Assembly (NCBI RefSeq): GCF_947623445.1
Contig: NC_135247.1
Span: 16,184,501 to 16,248,500, forward strand
Length of the DNA: 64,000 bases
Direction of reading: 5' to 3'
Source: Clavelina lepadiformis
Lineage: Eukaryota > Chordata > Ascidiacea > Aplousobranchia > Clavelinidae
Position 1 is the first letter of the stretch; the number at the start of each line of letters is the position of its first letter. Both the position numbers and the translations under genes were made by a program. A model generated the notes under the pieces. The model did no database searches and had not been told where the DNA came from. It saw only the letters and a program-made list of their open reading frames with translations. Shown here piece by piece: positions 11,191-22,500 of this stretch.

Positions 11191-12419
11191 CCACTGGTGT
11201 GTTTTGTAATTTTTTTGTCAATATTATGTAACTTATAGTAATTATTTCTATACCCTTACATAAATGCCATCGCTACTTTGGAACCTTGGCATTCGATAAG
11301 ATGTGTTTGCCTTTATAACTTTTACTACATATATTTTTTTCAAAGAAAATCACATTTATAAAAATGTATTTAAAAAAGCAGTGTTGACCGAAGCAACAGG
11401 ATACCGTAAAGTTTACATAATTCCACTAATTAGTTGATGCATGGCTTAAATAACAAATAAGAGAAAGCGCTGTCATTGTACAGCACTAGAGAGCATGTAT
11501 GCATGGAAGGATACGATCTACATTCTACTGTAGTGGTTAGGCTCGTCATACACTTGATAATATCCAAAGAGCAGAAGCGGCCGACGCACATCTCGTTAGT
11601 TTCTATCATTGGACGAGTACATACACTAATAAGCTGCATATACGCTGACGACAGAGACGACGACGACGTAGACGCTGTATGCATTAGTGTTTTGTTTCAT
11701 AAAAAAATAAGTGAACCGCAAAATTGTTTCAGAGCTTTAAAATATGTTTGTCGGTTTCCTTAAAATATTTTGCTCAAAGAAGAAGAGTTTACTTGAACTC
11801 AAGGAGCAACCGTATACTTCGCAGGTATGTTCAGAATAAAATATTAAATGAAATATTTCGCGATGTGAATATATATTTTGGGTATTGACATCGGAAATAT
11901 AAACGCAACACAAAGTGTTTATATTTTCGATGTCTATGTTTTATGATGTTACAAAATATTATTTGTAGCGTTTCTTAGTGCCATTAAAATATATTCAACT
12001 ACCAAATTTTTTGCAAATATTTTAATGAAAATTATGTTGGATGTAAGAAATGTGTTATGATTTGGAAAACATTTAAAAAAAAACAAAAATTTCTTTTGAG
12101 TGATGAAACCATTTTGTTGTTTTGTAAATAAAACTAGATGAACCGCAAAATTATTTTGGAGGTTTAAAATATGTTTGTCGGTTTCCTTAAAAGACTTAAT
12201 GAGTTTGTGGAGATACCGTAAAATACAATACTGTAAGACGTCTTTTGTATCGAGCATCTAGAAAACAGTTTAACTTCAATACCGTCAGTGTTTAAAAAGT
12301 ATAAAAGGAAATGCGTTGTCGGCAGGATTCGAACCTGCGCGGGCAGAGCCCAATAGATTTCTAGTCTATCGCCTTAACCACTCGGCCACGACAACTGGCG
12401 ATGAACGTATTGGAAGAAT
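11181..12419. repeat. Tandem unit C, carrying tRNA-Ser copy 2
   Basis: This is a copy of unit B. The first about 780 bp are nearly identical to B; from about 11965 onward the two copies differ much more often, including small indels. It contains the hairpin at 11887-11934 and tRNA copy 2. Homology ends near 12419. Confidence 0.85.
12314..12395 (-). tRNA. tRNA-Ser(AGA), copy 2
   Basis: 82 nt and identical to copy 1 except for two positions, which pair with each other in the anticodon stem: ATAGA/TCTAT here against ACAGA/TCTGT in copy 1. The cloverleaf, AGA anticodon, G discriminator, A and B boxes and downstream T-run are all kept, so both copies look functional. Confidence 0.95.
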
Positions 12420-12599
12420 TCTCTTTGTTGCGAAAACCTTTACACCACTGAACGTTACCGATGTCAACATCAGTACATACACGGAATATCAGAGACGAAA
12501 AGTGAATTTAAAGAAATTTATACCATTGAACAATTTTTTTTTTGGTTACAGAAACGTAAGAAAGTGACCTTGCTGACAGAGCCTTGCGTAAATTATGAT

Positions 12600-12830
12600 T
12601 GCATATTCCCAGTTGCACACTTGCACTACCGTTGTAATACCCTTGAGCAAGGTATGATATCAATGATGCTTGCTTCAGTTTAGGGGACCTGGTGAACAGT
12701 TCAAAATTCGAGCAAAACTGTACAACGAAATATGTATATCCAGTGAAACTGACAAAAAGACAAGCGGCTCTAGGAAGTATGTCGATGATTCCGGGGCTGG
12801 GTTTGAGGAATCATTAACGAGTTGAGAAGT
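12600..12830 (+). mobile_element. SINE fragment, tRNA-derived family
   Basis: It shares the family-diagnostic block GTTGTAATACCCTTGAGCAAG (12631-12651) and GGACCTGGTGAACAGTTC with the copy at 50640-50935. The tRNA-like head is weak here, so this is a truncated or old copy. Confidence 0.6.
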
Positions 12831-14661
12831 TGAAAATACCATACCACACTGTGTGAAAATGACCATAGCAAAATTACATTGCCTTAGTTTCGTTCATGTC
12901 ATGTTGCAAGTATTCAGCTCTTGGAGAGTTTTTTTACGAAGGTCAACCTCAGTGACCTTTATGGCTTTCTTACAGGCCTACGTCATCGCGTTTCTAGTCA
13001 CTACGATCGTTGTTAACTAATGACTAGGTGATTAACTAGTTATGCATTCCAACATGCCGTGTTACAGGTAATATAAAATTGTTCAGCAACGGGTCTGTAC
13101 AAACAACCGGTCAGTTTTTCAAACGTATGCGTCACACTGATTGTTGTATCCATTCTTTATTAATCCTCTCTTGGTTGCCAAGGATTACCGAGCTGCATTA
13201 CTGGCAAAAGGATACGACAAAAACAGCGATTACAGAGTGAATTTTAGCCTTGAGGTGGCCCTGTGTAGATTTAGAGGTCGTTGCTGTGAGTGAGTGCGTT
13301 TCCCGTTAATGCCCTGAGGTCAGATTTTCTCGGAAACGGTTCGATAGCGATGTTACCAAGTACCTTTGATGTCCTTATTATGAACGATGGGTTGCAAGCT
13401 ATCGATTCTCGATAGAACTTCAACATTTGATTGGAAAAAAAGGCGAAGTACAGCGGCCTTATGCTTAAAATTCGATTGCTTTAAAATGATTATTAAGTAA
13501 TAATACGCACAGCTGTTACGCCAGATTATAGTAGTGATGTCTGGCTATGTTCTTTAGCTTTCATATGACTTGCTATGAATGACTTTCATGCTGTAACTGT
13601 AAGAAACCAAGGTGACTCGGTTATGAGGCGTACCACATATCATAGCAATCGTTATGTTTGCGTTGTTCCAAAACGACTATCTACTTGCAAATATTTACAC
13701 AAGGAAACTTAACTTTGCGCCATGTAAGCCAACGTGCCCTAACGCTTGAACGGTGAATAGCTTTTAGTAAACGAACCAAGTATGCTGCACACCCCGTGTT
13801 TAAAATCCAATGTATTATGTAGTCGGCTTAGGTTTACGCAGTCGGTATTTGAAAACTCACAATCAACATGCACAACAATTACATCAAAACTAAGATGTTT
13901 GTACAAATTACCTATAAATTTTAAAGGTAGGGTAATTACACGGCAATATGATAGTACTTTGAACAAAAAGTTAAGTGTGAGGTTGTACAAATGTACTATG
14001 TAGGCAAAAAAGTTGTCATTTAGCGTCATGGATAGATGGCGTCAATTGTATGTAGCAGCCGGAAATATCATTTTAAAATTCACTGAAAACAGCACCAAAA
14101 AAGAGTTTTTTGCAACCGAGTGGGACATGTAAGAAACTTACACAAAGAAATTGTAAATGACAAACAACATTTTTAGCAACAACAACAACATAGTTCACTT
14201 TACCAAACGCTTAAACTCTGTTAGTTACATTAAAATTTCAATGAAATTAGCCCAACTGAAACAGCCACAACATAAAGCAATGCACTTTTGCTTGACATCT
14301 GCTGTTGTGCAATTTGCTTTCGCAACTTAACTTAATGATTCTAATAGCACTGTTTAAAAACTGGTAGGGATGATTATAATTATCTAAACAATGTACAACA
14401 ATGGCATGCTTGGATAAACTGGAAGAAGACTTTTACAAACTGCCTGAGCTCTTGCTACGTTTGTACCAGACCGAACCGAACCCACAGAGAGTGATGGAAA
14501 CAGTAATTACACTGAATGAAATTAGAGATCCGATAAGTCCACGAAGACGAATGTCTGCAACACAGAATATTGCACAAAATGAACATAAATTAATACAAAA
14601 CTTGGAATATCATCCCATGCAGGGTTTTAATTTAGCAGCTGTTAGTGACAAAGTGGACAAC
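12831..14661. other. Intergenic, mostly empty
   Basis: No gene with splice or family support. A 103-codon + strand frame at 14401-14712 (starting MACLDKLEEDFYKLPEL) has protein-like composition but overlaps, on the opposite strand, the last exon of the Cys-rich gene. It is treated in the findings and not called. Confidence 0.45.
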
Positions 14662-15499
14662 TCAATTTATTTGGTAGCAATTCCTAATAAATTTACCTTC
14701 ACAATTTGGTGAAATTTTAGATATGTCTCCACAGTTTGCACAATATCCCGGGGCTACACACTCGCCACTACCACAGCCACCCTTGCAGACCGCTAAATAT
14801 AATTTGAGTTTTAAAATTTCGATTCAGTATATATCTAAAACAAATCTTTTTCATGCAAACATAATTGACCTGAAACGAAGGTCATAGCATTGGAGAAAAT
14901 AGCATATTATGTAAAAGCTCGTGGAAAACGAAAATGCTTTATCATGAAATAAACTTAGTTGAGTTGAAACAGAGAAAACCGATGCACACTACAACCTGAT
15001 CAGTTATCAAACTTTAGTGCAGTTAATACTAAGTAACCAGAACATATAAAAAATACTACAAAAGACGAATCAAATATCACACCAAAACTTACGAGAAGCA
15101 CAATCATCTCCTGAATATTCACCAAGACAACCAGGCACTGTGCATACGCCAGTGTTGTAATTACATACAGGTCCAGATTCTAAATAAATATAGATAGATT
15201 AACAGATTGTGGGTCAGCAACTACCGGGAAAGAATTTTTTATAATTGTCTAAACACAATTGTTTGTACCTGGAGTTTCACACTGGCCACAAACATTTTGA
15301 CAATCTGGACCCCAACGACCTTTTGGGCAGGTACTATTGTCCTGGGCCATTGCAGCAACTGGAGACCGACATACAAAAAAATTAGTGTAAAGAATTTTTT
15401 TCAAACAAACACCATCGTGATAGTTAAGACAGTTTTAACATGAACAAGGTATCCCTTACCAATAATTGCCAGAATTGCAAATGAAATTAAAACCTTCAT
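14662..15499 (-). CDS. Small secreted cysteine-rich protein with EGF-like motifs
   Basis: Four exons (minus strand, 5' to 3'): 15499-15460, 15358-15269, 15179-15093 and 14792-14662. They join with consistent phase to a 115-residue protein. It starts with a signal peptide (MKVLISFAILAII, small residues to about AMAQ) followed by a possible N-glycosylation site NST. The mature part has 15 cysteines, including CPKGRWGPDC, as in EGF/laminin-type repeats of MEGF, Tie and scavenger-F proteins, and a Gly/Cys-rich tail ending at TGA (14662-14664). No membrane anchor is seen, so it is probably extracellular. The odd cysteine number allows an intermolecular disulphide. I cannot name an orthologue. Such small proteins in ascidians include matrix, tunic and defence components, but none of these roles is shown here. 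Confidence 0.75.
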
Positions 15500-18400
15500 T
15501 GTAATATTATCAATATCTCAATTAGTGCAATCCTTTGGAGGCTGCTTTTTTACAGAACCTGTTAGGTTGACTTTAAGATCCTAAACATCAAGAAGCAAAA
15601 AATTAAAATATATTCTATTATTGTTTTATATCTCCGACAGCCATAGTCGAAAATAGTGCAAATTAACTGAAAATATTTGGGGGGGGGGGGCAAAACGTTA
15701 ATAGTATCAAGTTAGTGACTAGGTTTAAAGTAAATTCTTTTATAAATATAAGTGAATGGCAAGCATTCCAAGGCGTTAAACTGTCAATTTTCACAACACA
15801 ACACAAGTTTAAATTAAGCAAAACAAGTTGGTTTAGGCCTAAACTGTATTCATTTTGTCATATAAGCCTGGAACATTCTTGCACTGTCTGCCTTATGATG
15901 TTTTAAACGATCAGTTATGACTTCATAACAGGCATTGTTCGTCTCCATTGGCTTTGCTAATACAGTAGTTTTGAAACCGTTCATTAAACAGTTTGGGTGT
16001 TGCACTTAGTCACATCCATTAAATTTTTGAAACGTTAAAGTCGCATTTATCTGATATCTTAACCTCCAACATTCATCTGTAAATGAAAACTCTGGACAAA
16101 ATCAAAAATGCTATGATGTATATCACATGGAATTATAAGGTTAACAGAATACCCCGCCATTAAATTTTAGTATTACATCAGGTAATTGATCATTATATGC
16201 GTTACTGTTCAATTTTCTAAAGCTGAGTGCCTGAGTTAGGCAATCTAAATTAATCTTGTTTTACAAGTCTACTAAATTTTAAATGATCATAAAGACTTGT
16301 CGACCAAATTCCAAGGGGACGGCGCCCAACCCCCCTGAAGTAAGCAGCTCTGCCGACAGCAATGAGCAATCTATTTTGCATGAAAAGTGATTTGCTGACA
16401 TGCATTTAAATATTTGATATTTTTCCAAAAAATCTTGCATCATGGCAGTATCCTAACCTACACACACACACCATACCAAAAAAAGTGCTATGATATACAA
16501 TGTATCATACATGTACTGCCTGACTCAACCACTTTCCAACCTGGACCATCTTAATCAATTTACTTTCATTTTTTACTCAAAGTAGCAATTTTCGTTCTAA
16601 TACAAAAATAAATAAACCACAAAATGCAAGGTTGGACTGATGCATATCAAACCTAAAAATGTAAAAAACTAGCATAACAGAGCCTGAAAATAAATTTCTT
16701 TAACGCACTGCTTCATTTAATTCCCTAATTTCAGACAATGCCACAGTGTCTTAACTTCAAACAATTTTTCAATTTTGATTGGTCATTAATATGAACACAG
16801 AAGAGCACTTTGGTCCAATACATGTCAGGTAATGGGTTTTTAGGCAGGGAAGCAAAACCTAGAGATGGGTAAGAATTTGGATCCAAAAGTATATTTATCA
16901 AGCAAGGTTGGAAAACTTTAACTGGGACAAAGTTATGCCTAAGTACGCTTAAACAAAGTAGTACGTAAACAAAGTAGTATTTTTCTTAAATGCAAGCAAA
17001 TGCACATGGTGAAAAAATCACCATACCCATTCACCGTTTATCCTTTTTCAAATTTTATTCCGTCCTTCTCACTTTCTCCATCGAGACTTGAACTTTAGCA
17101 AAAAATGCTGTGACATATTGATCTGCCACATCATACAATTACATTTAAAATTAACAAAAACAATGGAAAATTTGTAGCTCTAACTTTTCAATGCTTAGCT
17201 TCACATAAAAACTACATAGAAAAACACAAATTGTGAACTAAATTCACATTTGTCCTCTGAGTCTGGATTTTGTATCACAGTTAACTATTTCAGACAAAAA
17301 ATATCCTGTGTTTAACCTTATTTTACTTTGTTCAGTTTGTTCTAAATTTCAAGAAATTTTGTTTCAGTTTGTTGGTAAATTTACATAATATTGTGTAAAC
17401 TTCAATATGTTGTTGGAACATATGCCTATGTTATGTATTGTAATGAGGAGTTTTGCAGTACACCTGAAGAAGCAAGCTTATGTTTGCGAAAGAAAAACAA
17501 AGTAGAAGAAAAATCAAAAATAAACTTTCAGAATGGCAGCCTATACCTTGTTTTTTATTTTACTATAAACTTGGGTTAACAAAGTTCAGAAACTATGAAC
17601 AATGAGGTATTAGTTTGGTTTCCAGTAGGCTTTCATATAGCTTGGTTAAAACCATTGGTAACAAAGGATTAGCCTAAATGCAATTAAACAATTTTGTATA
17701 AATGTCGTCAAAGAAAATTCAGCCAAGTTCTCGAAGCAATCACAAAATTGTCTTTTCAGAAATATACATTATCTACAAATCCTGAATAGGTCAATTGGCG
17801 CTATTGCAGCCGGTAAAATTTTCTCTAAAATTACCGAAAAAATTTACACAACTAAAAATTTTTTTTAAATTAACCTCACCTAATATTCCTTAAAAACAAC
17901 TCTAGTAAATTTCAAGGAGTTACTAAGTAAAACGTTTGCTATTACCCTTAGACCGTGGCTATCTCAAACAAACACCAGAACGATATGGAAAACAGCAAAA
18001 AAAAATGTTTCACTCTGTAAACTAAAGTGCTGTTTCTCCAACAAATGTTACTCTTCTTTCATTCTTTGTACGCACACGAGTAACTATATTATTCTTCTGT
18101 GTATGTACAAAATTTTAGATGTCTATATGTATTTTTTCAATGTTTTCTTTTTATTTTTCTGTGTGGCATCACAATTACAAAACAACCTCCAAAATGCGGA
18201 CAGCAAAACGTGGTCATTCTTGTTCATCAAGTGCGTTGTTTGCATGCGATTATTATTATCTTACTAGTACTACGGATATTATCTTACTACTTCATAAAAA
18301 TACGTCCACAAAAGCAGGCACATGCGGACGCATTTATGGGGATGTTTGGCCACATTTGAAAGGAGTGTCCGCAATAACCCGGAAAAAGTAGTCTTGGAAG

Positions 18401-19749
18401 AAATTGTTTTGTTCCGTTTTTGCGTCAGTTGAAATTAATATAAAATTATAGTAAAAAAGTAAATTAAATTCTGCACAACATGCTGAGAATTTTTTTATCT
18501 AGTCCCAGGCAAAAGTATTTGACATGAGCTTTAAATCACAAAGAAAAAATGTGGCCGCAATACCGCCGATAGACTCCTAGTTGCTTACTAATCTTAAAAA
18601 TGGTTGCACCCTGATAGACATATCTAATTTTATTGTTTGACATTATTAGGCTAACAACATTTCTTCAAAGTGCTGTAATGTAGTGCTAACGCCAGTGTGC
18701 TAAGTGCGCACTTTTATTGTGTTTGAGCATTTTTGCACACCACATTTGTCATATTTGGTTCTTTGGCACACCCAAGATCTTGCTGAAAACGGCCATACTC
18801 TGCAGTCCGGCATGTTGCCTTGTGTATTTTAAAGACAACTATAAAATACAATTTGGTGTTGTTAACTTAAACTCAAAACAAATAATGTTTAAATCATCTT
18901 ACGAAAAATTAGACTAATAAAATGAACACAAAAAAGTATTCAGCATCGCATACGAAATTGGTCTAAGTCAGGAAGCCTTATCGTCTACCTAGCAAATAAG
19001 CTCGCTAGGTTAAGCATGTTGCCTGAACATTTACACATCATCACAAACCTGTTTGCGTACCGGTAACGTCAAGAAATTTCAGAACTTGAAAAGATACTGA
19101 TATCTTAGCCTACCCGTATAGCCTTACGATTTTGGGTTTTTGGGTACGTATAGGCATACTGGTGTTCGAAGCCTTTCGGTACACTTTCCGACTCTATCGA
19201 CACTGGCACTGCTGGGCGTGCGCAATGTCGAATTTAGTCATAAAAAGCAATCTTGACGTAGCCTACACCTTGATATTCGTTTCTTACAATGGCAGGTTAA
19301 TTTAACTAACATGAATTAATGACCAGCAATTCTCCAAAATAGCTTGATGCAAACAGGCTTGTCTTTCACCTAGAAGAGAACCATACCAGTAACTTTCCAC
19401 CCTGCTTGCTCCCGCTCTCATATCCTTTTTCTAAAAATGTCATGCAATGCGATTGGTGACCTTGTTACCTCGCTTTACTACGGCGGGGAAGCCTTGTACG
19501 TACAACTAAGAAAGCAACAGAGCAAATGGTTATGCTCGAGTGTTTTTGAACAAACAAATGGGCAACCATGTTGGAGTTTTTTCACCATTCTGAAAAAAGC
19601 ACTCTCCTTTTCGTCTTCAGAATGGTACGTAAAAAGCGCTGTGGCTGAAACGATGTGTTGCGTAATCGTACATCGACATCACATAAGGCATATCTCTTGA
19701 ACATAGGAAAGTTTTGCAAGACGTAACGTTAACGCGGCGATGATTCCTC
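15500..19749. other. Intergenic, no gene seen
   Basis: AT-rich, with only short frames. It contains a 12-bp G run (15678-15689) and a fragment of a dispersed repeat at about 18690-18815. The Cys-rich gene promoter should lie just right of 15499. Confidence 0.45.
18690..18815 (+). repeat. Dispersed repeat fragment
   Basis: GCTGAAAACGGCCATACTCTGCA followed by GTCCGGCA recurs at 43211-43255, and the preceding GCGCAC...TTTTTG...ATTTG...TTTGGC pattern also aligns with 43139-43205. Family unknown. Confidence 0.6.
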
Positions 19750-20025
19750 ACTGTTCTAGCCCCGGTTAACAAGCTAGTCTTTATGCAAGTTCTGATGGAT
19801 AGATTTTTTTCCTAATTTTTCTTTTTTGTATTGTATTGGCGTATTGCAGGTCACTGGTCACTTGAGCGAAATTTGACACTGTTTGTAAGAGCACTGAACA
19901 GAAGCAAGCGTGGTTCACACTTTGATCAAGAGTAATACAACGATAGAGTCGCTAGAAAGCGAACTCGATTCGCATATTTACGTGATAGGCGGTCTAACCG
20001 TTCCGCCATCGAGTCGATTTCTGAC
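19750..20025 (-). mobile_element. tRNA-derived SINE
   Basis: Read on the minus strand, the head TGGCGGAACGGTTAGACC is a pol III A-box-like sequence. It is followed by the family block CGTTGTATTACTCTTGATCAA and the distal CAAGTTC...AACCGGGGCT, as in the copies at 21800 and 50640. Confidence 0.65.
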
Positions 20026-20778
20026 GCGGGATTTCGGTTTAGCATACTCATCATATTGACCAACAGTCTGGGCAACTGAGTTAGGGCTTGTTGTGTTAAT
20101 CATTTCTTTGTCATTATCGACTTGTTGTCTAATAATATTTCCTGACGACAACTATAAATATTTTCAACTCTTGAACTCAACTTACTGTTAACAACACAAT
20201 CAACAGAAAAAATAGAAACGTGTAGGAATAGAGTACAGACTAATGATAATCATGATTGTATGGCAATTACGGTATGAGTAGAGGCCTTATGGGCATGGCC
20301 ATTACTGAACTGCTGTTTAAGGTTCCAGCTAGACCCACATAGCTTTTGAGACGTATTTTTGATATTAATTAATAATCCGGTTATTAAGTTCATACGACCC
20401 TAAAATATTTAACATTTCAGAACTTTTTATAGCCTATTTTACGATGCTATGGGCCTACCAATAAGTTTGATGATTGCGTTGTATGGCCTACATTTCTATT
20501 TTAATTGTTCTTCCTCCATTCTAAACTTGGCTTAAGCTAGGCGGTGATAGATTTTGTTGAGGTTTTGCAAATAAACAATTAAATTTCTCATATAAATTTA
20601 ATATTTCTTATAAGAGATGGAAAGTAGTTTTTGTTTCGTATAACGCTATCATTTTTTCCGTTTGTACCGTTGTAAGTTGTAATACATTTGTACTAAACCT
20701 TTTACAAACACAAATGGTTTCTATCGAAACTAAGTTAAAAGTTATGAAAATATAGAAATTAGTCTTAACGCCATATAC

Positions 20779-21570
20779 CAGGGGTAGCCAAACTGCGGCT
20801 CTTTAATGAATTAGCATTGATGAATTAGACATGCATCTTCCCGGTCTAGACGAGTTAATTGATCAGATTATGAAACAATGCGTTCTATCACACGTATTAA
20901 CAATGGACTGATTGTTAGTAATAATAACAGTACACTCTGAAAAGTACATTATTGTACAGAAGTGTGCTAACTTGTACACTATAGTTAAACCAACTGTCAG
21001 ATTGATGCTGTACGTCAGGGCTGACCTAGTTTCAAGTCTTGGTTACGGTTATACTAATAATTGCAAAAAGAGAAAGTATGAAGAGGAGAATAGAACTTTT
21101 AAGGCAGAATAGGAAATGAAATGAAATGGAACTGCAAGAAGATCTCGCTTTGAAAATGGTCCACAAATCTCTGAGTACAGTTGAGTTCTGGAAACAAGTC
21201 CCAGAAGCAAAATACCCGAACCTAAAGAAATCAGCTATCCGGCTGATTTCTATTTTCAGCACAATATACTGTTGTGAGTCATTTTATTCCGTGATGAAAT
21301 TTGTAAAGTCAAAATACCGCTCAGTTTTGACAAATCAACATTTGAAGGAGCTGCTCCGAACTGCCTTAACATCATATCAGCCTAATTTCAAACATCTTGC
21401 AGCCCAGGTGGAGACTCATAGTATCACCACGCAGCACTAATATTAATCAATAGCTACACTTCGTTGTGAGTGAATAAATTGGTATTTTTTATTGTGTTTG
21501 TGTTGCGGCTCTTTTAAAACTGGATTTTGTTATATGCGGCTTGAGCATGAAGCAGGTCTGGTCACCCCTG
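20779..21570 (+). mobile_element. Internally deleted hAT transposon
   Basis: The ends are CAGGGGTAGCCAAACTGCGG and, on the right, GGTCACCCCTG. The flanking 8-bp target duplications are CCATATAC (20771-20778) and TCATATAC (21571-21578), one mismatch apart. GCGGCTC subterminal motifs occur at both ends. At 792 bp the element is too short for a full transposase, but a C-terminal fragment remains. The same family supplied the MITE at 41633. Confidence 0.85.
21126..21440 (+). pseudogene. hAT transposase C-terminal fragment
   Basis: The fragment reads FWKQVPEAKYPNLKKSA, then SIFSTIYCCESFYSVMKFVK and LTNQHLKELLRTAL. This is the hAT C-terminal dimerisation region (the ESFYSVMKFVKSKYR type seen in GTF2IRD2/EPM2AIP1-like transposases). 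The BED finger and catalytic core are absent. Confidence 0.85.
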
Positions 21571-21799
21571 TCATATACAGGAGGCTTAGGTTCGCAGGTC
21601 GAGATAAAACGTATCCCATCTTGGCCTCCTTCTTAAGGTGATGACCTTTAGTTCACATTGATCAACAATCTGTCAATTTTGAAGTTATCAGCTTATCACG
21701 TATTAAATTAATCCATGTGATATGGTGATAGGTAAATTATAAAGAATCTTTTATCTCGGACTGAGGAAAGTCTTTGCACAGCTTAAACCCAGCGACAAT

Positions 21800-22030
21800 T
21801 CCACATTCGCTGGAGTCACGGTTACCGAGCTATAGCCGTTGTGCAAGTTCCGATTGATACAAACATTTTTTCTTGTTTTTTTGTTATATTGCCCGAATTA
21901 GGGACAGTTCACCAGCAGGACCACTGAACAGGAGAAAGCTTCGTTAAGACCTTGCTCAAAGCATTACAAGTTACAACCCTGGTTGTCACATTTTTACGGG
22001 CCTAGCGCTCTAACCACTCGGCTACTGTGC
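21800..22030 (-). mobile_element. tRNA-derived SINE
   Basis: The minus-strand head GTAGCCGAGTGGTTAGAGCG holds an exact A-box match (TAGCCGAGTGG, as in Ser/Leu-type tRNAs), followed by GGGTTGTAAC. The body shares CTTGTAATGCTTTGAGCAAG and the distal CAAC...GGTAACCGTGAC region with the other copies. Confidence 0.7.
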
Positions 22031-22299
22031 TTAACAAGAAAAAAACAAATATAACGTCAAACAAAAACCTAGTTATGGAACAGCAAAATAAAAAATTTAT
22101 AGTCGCTTTTCTTGCGATTAAAATAGCTTAAAACTTTGCGTAAGCTTTGTAGTTTGTTAACATTTGCCAAAAGGAAGACAGCAGTGTAATGGTTAAAACA
22201 ATGGGATAAAGTGCTGTGATTACATGGTATCAAGATATAACCTTAATTTAATTTAGAAAAAAAAAACTATTATAAAAGCATTTCTTACTGTAAAAAATA

Positions 22300-22500
22300 C
22301 TATCGTGAAATTAGCAGAGCTGTCTTGCGAATGAGTAAAAACAACACACCATACATGAAAGCTAACAACATCGCAACCAAACCAAGCACGCCAGTGCGAA
22401 GACGCAGGTTTACAAACTTCGCTTCGTGGTTTCCCGAGGACACCGAACAACAAACGAATGTCGCAGTGATGTATATGGCAATCAACAGCACATGCAACGG
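22300..22500 (-). CDS. Possible last exon of a membrane protein (uncertain)
   Basis: After a TTCTTATTTCAAAG acceptor, 66 codons are open to TAG (22300-22302). They predict two hydrophobic segments: LLIAIYITATFVCCSV near the start, and TGVLGLVAMLLAFMYGVLFLLI near the end, joined by a polar loop and followed by a basic tail. GC3-rich codon use differs from the surroundings. No upstream exon was identified to the right, so this could be a chance frame. Confidence 0.25.
   Translation of the reverse strand, partial: PLHVLLIAIYITATFVCCSVSSGNHEAKFVNLRLRTGVLGLVAMLLAFMYGVLFLLIRKTALLISR

Noticed and set aside
12316-12567. Frame starting MSAGFEPARAEPNRF across tRNA-Ser copy 2
   Set aside because: It is the reverse strand of the tRNA; FEPARAEPN-type peptides are a common artefact of tRNA genes.
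15678-15689. Run of 12 G
   Set aside because: Homopolymer; possibly a sequencing or replication slippage site. A single run cannot support a G-quadruplex claim.
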